Assembly (NCBI RefSeq): GCF_022647665.1
Contig: NZ_CP071872.1
Location: forward strand, 5,208,001-5,272,000
Source of the DNA: Streptomyces formicae
GTDB taxonomy: Bacteria; Actinomycetota; Actinomycetes; Streptomycetales; Streptomycetaceae
DNA length: 64,000 bases
Reading direction: 5' to 3'
The notes beneath the pieces were generated by a model, which worked only from the letters and a program-made list of their open reading frames with translations, was not told where the DNA came from and made no database searches. The position numbers and the translations under genes were made by a program. Within the stretch, counting starts at the first letter, position 1; every line of letters starts with the position of its first letter. Shown here in pieces: positions 10,377 through 18,053 of the stretch.

Positions 10377-11659
10377 GCCAGCTTCCCGTCCGTGAGCGTC
10401 GCCCGGCCCCGCAGGAAGGTGTGGGTGACGCGACCCGGCAGCTCGCGGCCCTCGTAGGGGGTGTTGCGGCTGCGGGAGGCGAAGCCCGCGGGGTCCACGG
10501 TTCCACGGTATGCCGGATCGAGCAGGGTGAGGTTGGCGGGCTCACCAGCCGAGACGGGGCGGCCGTGGCCCTCGGCACGTCCGATGCGGGCGGGCGCGAA
10601 GGACATGCGGTCGGCGACGCCCTCCCAGGTCAGCAGCCCCGTCTCGACCATCGTCTGCTGCACGACCGACAGAGCGGTCTCCAGGCCGACCATGCCCATC
10701 GCGGCGGCGGCCCACTCGCAGTCCTTGTCCTCGTGCGGGTGCGGGGCGTGGTCGGTGGCGACGATGTCGATCGTCCCGTCGGCGAGGGCCTCGCGCAGCG
10801 CCATGACGTCGCGCTCGGTGCGCAGCGGCGGGTTGACCTTGTAGACCGGGTCGTACGTGCGGACCAGCTCGTCGGTGAGGAGGAGGTGGTGGGGGGTGAC
10901 CTCGGCGGTGACGTCGATACCGCGGGACTTGGCCCAGCGGACGATCTCGACGGAGCCGGCGGTCGACAGGTGGCAGATGTGGACGCGGGAGCCGACGTGC
11001 TCGGCGAGGAGGACGTCGCGGGCGATGATCGACTCCTCGGCGACGGCGGGCCAGCCGCCGAGGCCCAGCTCGGCGGATACGACGCCCTCGTTCATCTGGG
11101 CGCCCTCGGTGAGACGGGGCTCCTGGGCGTGCTGGGCGACGACGCCGCCGAACGCCTTCACGTACTCCAGCGCGCGCCGCATGATCACGGCGTCGTCGAC
11201 GCACTTGCCGTCGTCGGAGAAGACCGTGACGCCTGCGGCGGAGTCGTGCATGGCGCCGAGCTCCGCGAGCTTCTTGCCCTCCAGGCCGACGGTGACGGCG
11301 CCGATGGGCTGGACGTCGCAGTAGCCGTGCTCCTTGCCCAGGCGCCAGACCTGCTCGACCACGCCGGCGGTGTCGGCGACGGGGAAGGTGTTGGCCATGG
11401 CGAAGACGGCCGTGAAGCCGCCGCTCGCGGCGGCGCGGGTGCCGGTGAGGACGGTCTCGGAGTCCTCGCGGCCCGGCTCGCGCAGATGGGTGTGCAGGTC
11501 GACCAGGCCGGGGAGCAGGACCTTGCCCTCGGCCTCGACGACGGTGGCGTCACCGGCTTCGAGGCTTTCACCCACCTGGGCGATGGTCTCGCCGTCGATC
11601 AGGACGTCCTGCGGGTCGCCGCCGAGCACCCTCGCGCCACGAATCAGGATCTTGCTCAT
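10373..11659 (-). CDS. pyrC: dihydroorotase
   Basis: Dihydroorotase (428 aa) closes carbamoyl aspartate to dihydroorotate. This is the type I, PyrC/allantoinase-like amidohydrolase form. The metal-binding HxH is in GLVDLHTHLREPG near residue 53, further ligands lie in VAQHAQE and HICHLSTAG, and the catalytic Asp is in VATDHAPHPHEDK near 308. ATG at 11657-11659 is the start; the frame is open far upstream only as an antisense shadow of pyrB. The gap to pyrB is 2 bp, and it overlaps the PH-like gene by 4 bp. Confidence 0.95.
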   Translation of the reverse strand: MSKILIRGARVLGGDPQDVLIDGETIAQVGESLEAGDATVVEAEGKVLLPGLVDLHTHLREPGREDSETVLTGTRAAASGGFTAVFAMANTFPVADTAGVVEQVWRLGKEHGYCDVQPIGAVTVGLEGKKLAELGAMHDSAAGVTVFSDDGKCVDDAVIMRRALEYVKAFGGVVAQHAQEPRLTEGAQMNEGVVSAELGLGGWPAVAEESIIARDVLLAEHVGSRVHICHLSTAGSVEIVRWAKSRGIDVTAEVTPHHLLLTDELVRTYDPVYKVNPPLRTERDVMALREALADGTIDIVATDHAPHPHEDKDCEWAAAAMGMVGLETALSVVQQTMVETGLLTWEGVADRMSFAPARIGRAEGHGRPVSAGEPANLTLLDPAYRGTVDPAGFASRSRNTPYEGRELPGRVTHTFLRGRATLTDGKLA

Positions 11660-11661
11660 CT

Positions 11662-12660
11662 TTACTTGTTCTCCTCGGTGCGCGGGTTGGTGACGGCGGG
11701 CACGGTCTCTGAATCGAACACAGCACCGCCCAGAAGCAGGTAGAGGACGGCCATCCGGATGCTGACGCCGTTGGCGACCTGCTCGATGGCGGTGCAGCGG
11801 TCGGAGTCCGCGACCTCGGCGGTGATCTCCATGCCGCGGTTCATCGGGCCGGGGTGCATGACGACGGCGTGCTCGGGCATCCGGGCCATCCGGTCGCCGT
11901 CCAGGCCGTAGCGGCGCGAGTACTCGCGCTCGGTCGGGAAGAAGGCGGCGTTCATCCGTTCGCGCTGCACACGCAGCATCATCACGGCGTCGGACTTGGG
12001 CAGCACGTTGTCGAGGTCGTACGACACGTCGCACGGCCAGCTGTCGACGCCGACCGGCACCAGCGTGGGCGGGGCGACGAGGGTGACGTGGGCGCCGAGC
12101 GTGGTCAGCAGATGGACGTTGGAGCGGGCGACGCGGCTGTGCAGGATGTCGCCGACGATCGTGATGCGGCGGCCTTCCAGGTCGCGTCCTGTGCCCGCGT
12201 CCCGGCCGACGAGGCGGCGGCGCATGGTGAAGGCGTCCAGCAGGGCCTGGGTGGGGTGCTCGTGGGTGCCGTCGCCCGCGTTGACGACCGAGCCGTCGAT
12301 CCAGCCGGAGTTGGCCAGGCGGTAGGGGGCGCCGGAGGCGTGGTGGCGGATGACGACGGCGTCGGCGCCCATCGCCTCCAGGGTCAGCGCGGTGTCCTTC
12401 AGGGACTCTCCCTTGGAGACCGACGACCCCTTGGCGGAGAAATTGATGACGTCGGCGGAGAGGCGCTTGGCGGCGGCCTCGAAGGAGATCCGGGTCCGGG
12501 TCGAGTCCTCGAAGAAGAGGTTGACGACGGTGCGGCCGCGCAGGGTGGGCAGCTTCTTGATCGGCCGGTCGGCGACCCGGGCCATCTCCTCGGCGGTGTC
12601 GAGGATGAGGACGGCGTCGTCGCGGGTGAGGTCGGCGGCCGAGATGAGGTGACGCTTCAT
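11662..12660 (-). CDS. pyrB: aspartate carbamoyltransferase catalytic chain
   Basis: PyrB (332 aa) joins carbamoyl phosphate to aspartate, the committed step of the pathway. The carbamoyl-phosphate loop FFEDSTRTRISFE lies near residue 50, with GDGTHEHPTQALLD near 128 and the aspartate-binding HPGPMNRGMEI near 270. There is no pyrI regulatory-chain gene nearby, which fits a regulation-by-PyrR scheme. A 127-bp gap separates it from pyrR upstream; its ribosome site is a weak GGAG about 10 nt before the ATG. Confidence 0.95.
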   Translation of the reverse strand: MKRHLISAADLTRDDAVLILDTAEEMARVADRPIKKLPTLRGRTVVNLFFEDSTRTRISFEAAAKRLSADVINFSAKGSSVSKGESLKDTALTLEAMGADAVVIRHHASGAPYRLANSGWIDGSVVNAGDGTHEHPTQALLDAFTMRRRLVGRDAGTGRDLEGRRITIVGDILHSRVARSNVHLLTTLGAHVTLVAPPTLVPVGVDSWPCDVSYDLDNVLPKSDAVMMLRVQRERMNAAFFPTEREYSRRYGLDGDRMARMPEHAVVMHPGPMNRGMEITAEVADSDRCTAIEQVANGVSIRMAVLYLLLGGAVFDSETVPAVTNPRTEENK

Positions 12661-12787
12661 CTGGGTGTGCTCCGGTGGGTGGCGGTGTGCGGGGCATGCG
12701 GGCGCGCAGGCGCAGGCCCGTAGGGCTTCGGCCGCGGGCGCCGGTTCCGGCTTCGGGCCGGTTCCGGGTGCGGGGCCGTACGGGGTG
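12661..12787. other. pyrR-pyrB spacer
   Basis: This 127-bp gap is GC-rich and contains two direct copies of CCGGTTCCGG (12741-12750 and 12758-12767) that can fold with the GGCTTCGGGCC between them. I do not see a PyrR-type loop or a U-tract here. It may be an attenuating structure or simply a spacer. Confidence 0.35.
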
Positions 12788-13363
12788 CTACTGCTCGCCG
12801 GCCGGGGCGGTCTCGCGGACGCCGAGCAGCACGGTGTCGCGACCGTCCTCCTCGGCGAGGTGGACCTTGACCGTCTCCCGCAGCGACGTCGGGAGGTTCT
12901 TGCCGACGTAGTCGGCGCGGATGGGCAGTTCGCGGTGGCCGCGGTCGACGAGGACGGCGAGCTGGACGGCGCGCGGCCGGCCGATGTCGTTCAGCGCGTC
13001 GAGGGCGGCGCGGATCGTGCGCCCGGAGAAGAGCACGTCGTCGACGAGGACGACCAGTCGGCCGTCGATGCCGTCGGCCGGGATGTCCGTGCGCGCGAGG
13101 GCGCGGGCCGGACGAAGCCGCAGGTCGTCGCGGTACATGGTGATGTCGAGGGAGCCGACCGGGACGGCGCGGCCGGTGATCTCGGCGAGCTTGTCGCCGA
13201 GCCGGCGGGCAAGATGGATCCCGCGCGTCGGGATGCCGAGGAGCACCACGTCTTCGGCGCCCTTGGCGCGCTCGACGATCTCGTGGGCGATGCGGGTCAG
13301 TACCCGCGCGATGTCGGGGCCCTCAAGAACGGGGCGTGCGACATCGGAGTCGTGCGTGTCCAT
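12788..13363 (-). CDS. pyrR: bifunctional pyr operon regulator/uracil phosphoribosyltransferase
   Basis: PyrR (191 aa) binds pyr mRNA when UMP/UTP is high and represses the operon; it also has uracil phosphoribosyltransferase activity. The PRPP-binding loop VVLVDDVLFSGRT lies near residue 104, with ITMYRDDL near 75 and LLGIPTRGIHLARRL near 42. It is the first gene of the leftward pyr cluster. Its leader contains a close match to the PyrR-binding loop placed against its own ribosome site, suggesting autoregulation at the translational level. It diverges from bldD across a 220-bp spacer. Confidence 0.95.
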   Translation of the reverse strand: MDTHDSDVARPVLEGPDIARVLTRIAHEIVERAKGAEDVVLLGIPTRGIHLARRLGDKLAEITGRAVPVGSLDITMYRDDLRLRPARALARTDIPADGIDGRLVVLVDDVLFSGRTIRAALDALNDIGRPRAVQLAVLVDRGHRELPIRADYVGKNLPTSLRETVKVHLAEEDGRDTVLLGVRETAPAGEQ

Positions 13364-13370
13364 ATGAAAC

Positions 13371-13406
13371 GGACCTCCTTCTCCGCCTCACGGGACGGAC
13401 CTTAAA
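13371..13406 (-). promoter_or_regulatory. predicted PyrR-binding RNA element overlapping the pyrR ribosome site
   Basis: On the pyrR strand, CGUC and GGCG (13384-13397) form a 4-bp stem around the hexaloop CCGUGA, which fits the CNGNGA loop I recall for Bacillus PyrR sites. It is followed by GAG and then AAGGAGG, the pyrR Shine-Dalgarno sequence, which could pair with UCCUU just upstream to make the lower stem. Binding would hide the ribosome site, as described for Mycobacterium smegmatis pyrR. Confidence 0.65.
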
Positions 13407-13493
13407 GGACGTCGGATTTGCGCCGTCAACACTATCAGGGTCTCGTCCGGCCTCCGGCCGTCCCCCTCGGGAGGGGCGGACGGACCATTCGGC

Positions 13494-13532
13494 TTGACGC
13501 GACCAAGTAACGCTGCGTAACCTCACAGTGAG
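13494..13532 (+). promoter_or_regulatory. bldD promoter with BldD-box-like palindrome
   Basis: TTGACG (13494-13499) and TAACCT (13518-13523) are spaced 18 bp apart and point at bldD. CTCACAGTGAG at 13522-13532 is an 11-nt palindrome overlapping the -10 and likely start point. It resembles the AGTGA/TCAC half-sites of known BldD boxes, and BldD is known to repress its own gene. Confidence 0.65.
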
Positions 13533-13583
13533 TGACCAGCCGCGCGGCCGAGCCGCACGTCGACACAGTGTCCGGGGAGCTAT

Positions 13584-14084
13584 ATGTCCAGCGAATACGC
13601 AAAACAGCTCGGGGCCAAGCTCCGCGCCATCCGTACCCAGCAGGGGCTCTCGCTCCACGGGGTGGAGGAGAAGTCCCAGGGCCGCTGGAAGGCCGTCGTC
13701 GTCGGGTCGTACGAGCGCGGTGACCGCGCCGTGACCGTGCAGCGACTCGCCGAGCTGGCCGACTTCTACGGCGTCCCGGTGCAGGAGCTCCTTCCTGGCA
13801 CCACGCCCGGGGGCGCGGCCGAGCCGCCGCCGAAGCTCGTTCTGGACCTGGAGCGCCTCGCCCATGTCCCTGCGGAGAAGGCCGGCCCGCTGCAGCGCTA
13901 TGCGGCGACGATCCAGTCGCAGCGCGGTGACTACAACGGCAAGGTGCTCTCGATCCGCCAGGACGACCTGCGCACGCTCGCGGTCATCTACGACCAGTCG
14001 CCCTCGGTCCTCACCGAGCAGCTGATCAGCTGGGGCGTTCTGGACGCGGACGCGCGCCGCGCTGTCGCCCACGAAGAGGGCTGA
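13584..14084 (+). CDS. bldD: developmental transcriptional regulator BldD
   Basis: BldD (166 aa) is the master repressor that holds Streptomyces in vegetative growth; tetrameric cyclic-di-GMP dimerises it on DNA. The N-terminal helix-turn-helix of the XRE type covers about residues 8-66 (LGAKLRAIRTQQGLSLHGVE and VVVGSYERGDRAVTVQRLAEL). After a proline-rich linker, the C-terminal domain has the c-di-GMP signature RGD, eight residues, then RQDD near residues 114-128. The ATG at 13584 has GGGGAG five bases before it. It faces pyrR across a shared spacer and converges on nusB, with two hairpins between them. Confidence 0.97.
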   Translation: MSSEYAKQLGAKLRAIRTQQGLSLHGVEEKSQGRWKAVVVGSYERGDRAVTVQRLAELADFYGVPVQELLPGTTPGGAAEPPPKLVLDLERLAHVPAEKAGPLQRYAATIQSQRGDYNGKVLSIRQDDLRTLAVIYDQSPSVLTEQLISWGVLDADARRAVAHEEG

Positions 14085-14114
14085 CGCCCATCGCCACACC
14101 AGCAGAAACGTGCC

Positions 14115-14152
14115 GCCGGGCCGGGGGAAGCACTGCTTCGTCCGGCCCGCGG
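14115..14152 (+). terminator. compound hairpin after bldD
   Basis: CGGGCCGG (14117-14124) pairs with CCGGCCCG (14142-14149), and inside it GAAGC pairs with GCTTC around a 3-nt loop. It lies 30 bp past the bldD stop. Confidence 0.6.
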
Positions 14153-14199
14153 CCGTTTCTCCGCCCCTCCTGCCCGCGCTGCGGCGCGTGCTCGCATGC

Positions 14200-14233
14200 C
14201 GAAGGCCCGCAGCGCAAGCGCTGCGGGCCTTCG
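14200..14233. terminator. bidirectional terminator between bldD and nusB
   Basis: Perfect 15-bp arms (CGAAGGCCCGCAGCG and its complement) flank a CAAG loop, midway between the convergent bldD and nusB genes. It can work in both directions. Confidence 0.85.
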
Positions 14234-14253
14234 TCGGCTCGGCCGCGGGAGGG

Positions 14254-14685
14254 TCACGCCTCGCGGCGCAGGCTCGGCTTCAGGTCCTTGAGACGGGCCA
14301 GCAGGCCGTTCACGAAGGACGGCGAGTCGTCCGTGGAGAACTCCTTCGCCAGCTGCACCGCTTCGTCGATCACCACCGCGTCCGGGGTCTCGTCCACCCA
14401 CACCAGCTCGTAGGCGCCGAGACGCAGGATGTTCCGGTCGACGACCGGCATCCGGTCGAGCGTCCAGCCGACCGCGTACGTGGAGATGAGCTCGTCGATC
14501 CGGTCCGCGTGACCCGCGTACCCCTCGACCAGCTCCATCGTGTACTCGCTGACCGGCGGCTGACGGTCGTCGGACCGCGAGTGCCGGATCCAGTCCGCGA
14601 GGACTTCCTGCACGGAGGCGCCGCGCTGGTCGGCCTCGAAGAGGATCTGGAAGGCACGCTTGCGGGCCTTGTTGCGAGCAGCCAC
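14254..14685 (-). CDS. nusB: transcription antitermination factor NusB
   Basis: NusB (143 aa) is an all-helical RNA-binding protein that acts with NusE (S10) on boxA to antiterminate rRNA operons. The arginine-rich N-terminus MAARNKARKRAFQILFEADQ is the boxA-binding helix; later come RIDELISTYAVGWTLDRMP and RNILRLGAYEL, then the C-terminal FVNGLLARL motif. It starts 2 bp after the efp stop codon, so the two are co-transcribed, which is a common arrangement. Confidence 0.95.
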   Translation of the reverse strand: MAARNKARKRAFQILFEADQRGASVQEVLADWIRHSRSDDRQPPVSEYTMELVEGYAGHADRIDELISTYAVGWTLDRMPVVDRNILRLGAYELVWVDETPDAVVIDEAVQLAKEFSTDDSPSFVNGLLARLKDLKPSLRREA

Positions 14686-14687
14686 GG

Positions 14688-15254
14688 TTAGCTGTTCACC
14701 CGGCCGAGGTAGTCGCCGGAACGCGTGTCGACCTTGATCTTCTCACCGGTGGTGATGAAGAGCGGGACCTGGATGGTGTAGCCGGTCTCCAGGGTGGCGG
14801 GCTTGGTGCCACCGGTGGAGCGGTCGCCCTGGACACCCGGCTCGGTCTCCTGGATGACCAGCTCGACGGCGGCCGGGAGCTCGACGTAGAGCACCTCGCC
14901 CTCGTGGGTGGCCACGGTGGCGGTGAAGCCCTCGATCAGGAAGTTCGCGGCGTCGCCGACGGCGGTGCGCGACACGTGCAGCTGGTCGTACGTCTGCATG
15001 TCCATGAAGACGAAGTAATCGCCGTCCATGTACGAGAACTGCATGTCGCGGCGGTCGACGGTGGCCGTCTCGACCTTCACACCGGCGTTGAACGTCTTGT
15101 CGACGATCTTGCCGGACAGCACGTTCTTGAGCTTGGTGCGCACGAAGGCCGGGCCCTTGCCGGGCTTGACGTGCTGGAACTCGACGACGGACCACAGCTG
15201 GTCGTTGTCGAGCTTGAGCACCATGCCGTTCTTGAGGTCGTTCGTGGAAGCCAC
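14688..15254 (-). CDS. efp: translation elongation factor P
   Basis: EF-P (188 aa) rescues ribosomes stalled at polyproline stretches. The three OB-like domains are visible: the N-terminal KOW-like domain with FQHVKPGKGPAFVRTKL (about residues 26-42), the central domain with DGDYFVFMDMQTYDQL, and the C-terminal domain ending VDTRSGDYLGRVN. The tip lysine lies in KPGKG, the form seen in actinobacteria; no lysine-modification genes are present in the window. Polyproline proteins are encoded nearby (for example the P-loop gene at 16625). Confidence 0.95.
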   Translation of the reverse strand: MASTNDLKNGMVLKLDNDQLWSVVEFQHVKPGKGPAFVRTKLKNVLSGKIVDKTFNAGVKVETATVDRRDMQFSYMDGDYFVFMDMQTYDQLHVSRTAVGDAANFLIEGFTATVATHEGEVLYVELPAAVELVIQETEPGVQGDRSTGGTKPATLETGYTIQVPLFITTGEKIKVDTRSGDYLGRVNS

Positions 15255-15325
15255 GGTTGCGGAATCTCCTGGACTGACGCTGATGGACGACCGAGGAGAT
15301 GCGAAGGTACGCGCTGCGAGCTCGG

Positions 15326-16440
15326 CTAGAGCGCGAGCAGCTCCTTGGTCGTGATGGTGAGTAGCTCGGGTCCGCCGTCCGCCTCCTGGCGTACGACGAG
15401 CGTGTCATCGATCCGGACCCCGCCCCGGCCAGGGAGGTGAACCCCCGGTTCGACGGTGACCGGCACACAAGCGTCCAGTTTACCCATGGCCGCAGGTGCC
15501 AGCTGAGGGTCCTCGTCGATTTCGAGCCCGACACCGTGCCCGGTCGAGGGTGCGAGGCCCTCGCCGTGGCCCGCCGCGTTCAGCACCTGGCGGGCCGCAC
15601 GGTCCACGTCGCGGTACTCGGCACCGGGGGCGAGCGCCTCGCGGCCGGCCCGCTGAGCGGCGAAGACCAGCTCGTACAGGTCGATCTGCCAGTCGGCGGG
15701 CGTCGTGCCGATGACGAAGGTGCGGCCGATCTCGCAGCGGTATCCGCGGTAGTTGGCCCCGAGGCAGACGGTGAGGAAGTCGCCCTCCTCGACGCGCCGG
15801 TCGGACGGGCGGTGGCCGCCGAGTCCGGCGTTGGGGCCGGTGGCAACGGAGGTGGGGAAGGCGGCGCCGTCGGCACCGTGGTCGACGAGCCGGCGCTCCA
15901 GCTCCAGCGCGAGGTGCCGCTCGGTGCGGCCGACGAGGATGGATTCGAGCAGCTCGCCGAGGGCCTGGTCGGCGATCTCGGCGGCGATGCGGATGCAGGC
16001 GATCTCGTCCTCGTCCTTGACCATCCGCTGCTGTTCGACGGCGCCGCCGAGGTCGGCGAGGCCGAGCCGGGGCGCGACGGAGCCGAGGGCACGGTGCCGG
16101 GCGACGGTGAGGTGGTGCTCCTCGACGGCGAGGGAGTCGGCGCCGGCCACCCCGGCGATCTGGGCGGCGGCGACGGCCGGGTCGCCGCCGTGGCTGGACA
16201 GGACGGTCTGGCGCAACGCCTCGTCGAGGCGGCCGTCCACGGGGTCGCCGTTGGGGGTGGACGGGCAGACGAGCGTGTCGGCGGCGGGGCCGCCCGGCCC
16301 CAGCAGCAGCACGGCTCCCGGGGTGCTCCCCCGGCGAGATACCGGACATTGGCAGGCCGCGACACCAGCGCAGCGGCGGTCCCGGCGGCCGCGAACCGGT
16401 CTCGCAACCGCGCACGGCGAGCAGCGAACACCTCGGACAT
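15326..16440 (-). pseudogene. aminopeptidase P/prolidase family (M24) gene with an apparent frameshift
   Basis: Homology-like sequence runs over two frames. The N-terminal creatinase-like domain starts MSEVFAARRARLRDRF at 16440 and stays in frame to SRPANVRYLAGGAP; at a C/G run (about 16316-16325) the frame must gain one base to continue as GAVLLLG. The remaining 328 codons (from 16312) are intact. As written the frame is broken; a missing base in CCCGGGG is the simplest explanation and may be a sequencing error. The M24 fold is clear (GHGVGLEIDEDPQL, VTVEPGVHLPG, RIDDTLVV), but usual metal ligands are changed: TVCLGA has Cys where Asp is expected and RCEIGRTF has Glu. It lies next to efp, a frequent neighbour. 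Confidence 0.75.
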
Positions 16441-16564
16441 GGCAACGAGCCTACGAGCGCGGCGTGGATTCGGCCGGTCGAGCGCGTCCGAGCGTGGTGC
16501 GGCGTGCTCGGGGCCTGCGCGCGGCGCCCTCCCCGGGGCTCCGCCCGGGGCTGGTTTCCGGGAC

Positions 16565-16617
16565 CCTGGCTCCTGGCTCCTGGCTCCTGGCTCCTGGCTC
16601 CTGGCTCCTGGCTCCTG
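16565..16617. repeat. heptanucleotide tandem repeat
   Basis: Seven exact copies of CCTGGCT run head to tail, followed by a partial CCTG, in the spacer between the M24 gene and the P-loop gene. The array has no coding role and could vary in copy number between strains. Confidence 0.9.
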
Positions 16618-16624
16618 CGGGGGC

Positions 16625-17476
16625 CTACCAGGCCGGGGGGCTCGCGAGGGCGCGGGCGAGGACGTCGTCGAGGATGCGGGCCGTGGTCTCGACGTCGTAC
16701 TTGGAGTTGTCGATGATCGGGAGGCCCGAGCCGTACCAGCCGGCCATCCGGCCGTGGATGCTGGCGACCTCCTCGTCGGAGAGGCGCCGGTTGCCGGTGC
16801 GCTCGGCGTTGCGTTCGAGGACGATTTCGAGGCCGGGCAGGAGGACGACGGGCAGCAGGCCGGGGCCCACGTGACGCTTCCAGCCGCCGAGGCCGACGAC
16901 CGGACGGTCGGGGAAGACGGCGTCGTCGAGGATGCAGGAGATGCCGTTGGCCAGGAAGTTGCGCGCGGCGAAGCCGCAGGTGCGGCGGGCCAGGCGGTAC
17001 TGGGCCTCGGACTGGTCGTTCCAGCCGGACTGGGGGTCGGCGAAGCCGGAGCAGACCCATTCGCGGACGTCGTCGAGGCTGATGTGGGCGGTGGGGACGC
17101 GGCGGCTGCTCGCCCAGTGGCGGGCCACGGTGGTCTTGCCCGCGCCGGCCGGGCCTATCAGCAGCACGGCGAGGGTGGCGGAGCCCGTGCCGCTCTCGGC
17201 GGGTGGCGCGGTGGGTATCGGCAGCGGGACCGGGCCGCCCGGAGGCAGCTGCACATGCCCCGTCGTGTCGGGCGACGGCGGCACGGGAGCCTGGTGCGGG
17301 CCGGACTGCGGCGGCGGTGCCTGATGCGGGCCCGACGGCGGCACCGGTGTCTGGTGCGGGACGGGGCCGGCCCAGCCCTGCGGGGGCGGCGGGCCCGGCT
17401 GGCCGGAGTGCTGCGCCGCCCATCCGGCGGCGCCCGGTCCGTTGGGCGGCAGCGGAGCCCCCACTGCGTGCTGCAT
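16625..17476 (-). CDS. P-loop ATP-binding protein (kinase-like) with proline-rich N-terminus
   Basis: The 283-aa product has a low-complexity first part of about 95 residues rich in Pro, Gly, Gln and His, followed by an AAA/zeta-toxin-like nucleoside-kinase fold. The Walker A motif GPAGAGKTT lies near residue 105; HISLDDVREWVCSGF follows, then a lid-like basic region (RNAERTGNRRLSDEEV). It probably phosphorylates a small molecule, but the substrate is unknown. The ATG at 17474-17476 is preferred; an earlier in-frame start at 17566 would add 30 residues of unlikely sequence. It is conserved beside the aro genes in Streptomyces as far as I recall. Confidence 0.8.
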   Translation of the reverse strand: MQHAVGAPLPPNGPGAAGWAAQHSGQPGPPPPQGWAGPVPHQTPVPPSGPHQAPPPQSGPHQAPVPPSPDTTGHVQLPPGGPVPLPIPTAPPAESGTGSATLAVLLIGPAGAGKTTVARHWASSRRVPTAHISLDDVREWVCSGFADPQSGWNDQSEAQYRLARRTCGFAARNFLANGISCILDDAVFPDRPVVGLGGWKRHVGPGLLPVVLLPGLEIVLERNAERTGNRRLSDEEVASIHGRMAGWYGSGLPIIDNSKYDVETTARILDDVLARALASPPAW

Positions 17477-17612
17477 CCGGTGCCACTCCGTCTCGTACGA
17501 CGACTTCCTGCTGGTCGGGCGGCAGTTGACCGGCCCGCACCGAACGGTACCCTTCCCGACCGCCACTGGTGCAACGGCCGGGGCCGGTACGAAGTGCCCG
17601 TCCCGGGCCCGT

Positions 17613-18053
17613 TCAGCCGGTCAGTTCATCGGCCAGCGCCCGCAGGGCCAGGCGGTACGAGCCGATCCCGAAGCCCGCGACCGTCCCGGAGGCGACCGCC
17701 GCGACCACCGAAGTGTGGCGGAATTCCTCCCGCGTGTACGGATTCGAGATGTGCACCTCGATGAGCGGCGCGGTCCGCTGGGCGGCCGCGTCGCGCATGG
17801 CGTACGAGTAGTGCGTGAACGCACCGGGGTTGAGAACGACCGGAATTGAACCGTCCGCCGCCTCGTGGAGCCAGCTGATCATCTCGCCCTCGTCGTTCGT
17901 CTCACGCACGTCGACGTCGAGGCCGAGCTCCTTGCCCAGGATCCGGCAGGCGTCGACCAGACCGGCGTAGGACGTGGAGCCGTAGACGTCGGGCTCGCGC
18001 GAGCCGAGGCGCCCGAGGTTGGGCCCGTTCAGCACGAGGACGCGGCGGCTCAT
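17613..18053 (-). CDS. aroQ: type II 3-dehydroquinate dehydratase
   Basis: AroQ (146 aa) dehydrates 3-dehydroquinate to 3-dehydroshikimate, step three of the shikimate pathway. Typical motifs: VLVLNGPNLGRLGSREPDVYG near residue 5 with the active-site Arg and Tyr of the mobile lid, NPGAFTHYSYAMRDA near 75, and IEVHISNPYTREEFRH near 98. Type II enzymes are dodecamers. Its start overlaps the aroB stop by 4 bp. Confidence 0.95.
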   Translation of the reverse strand: MSRRVLVLNGPNLGRLGSREPDVYGSTSYAGLVDACRILGKELGLDVDVRETNDEGEMISWLHEAADGSIPVVLNPGAFTHYSYAMRDAAAQRTAPLIEVHISNPYTREEFRHTSVVAAVASGTVAGFGIGSYRLALRALADELTG

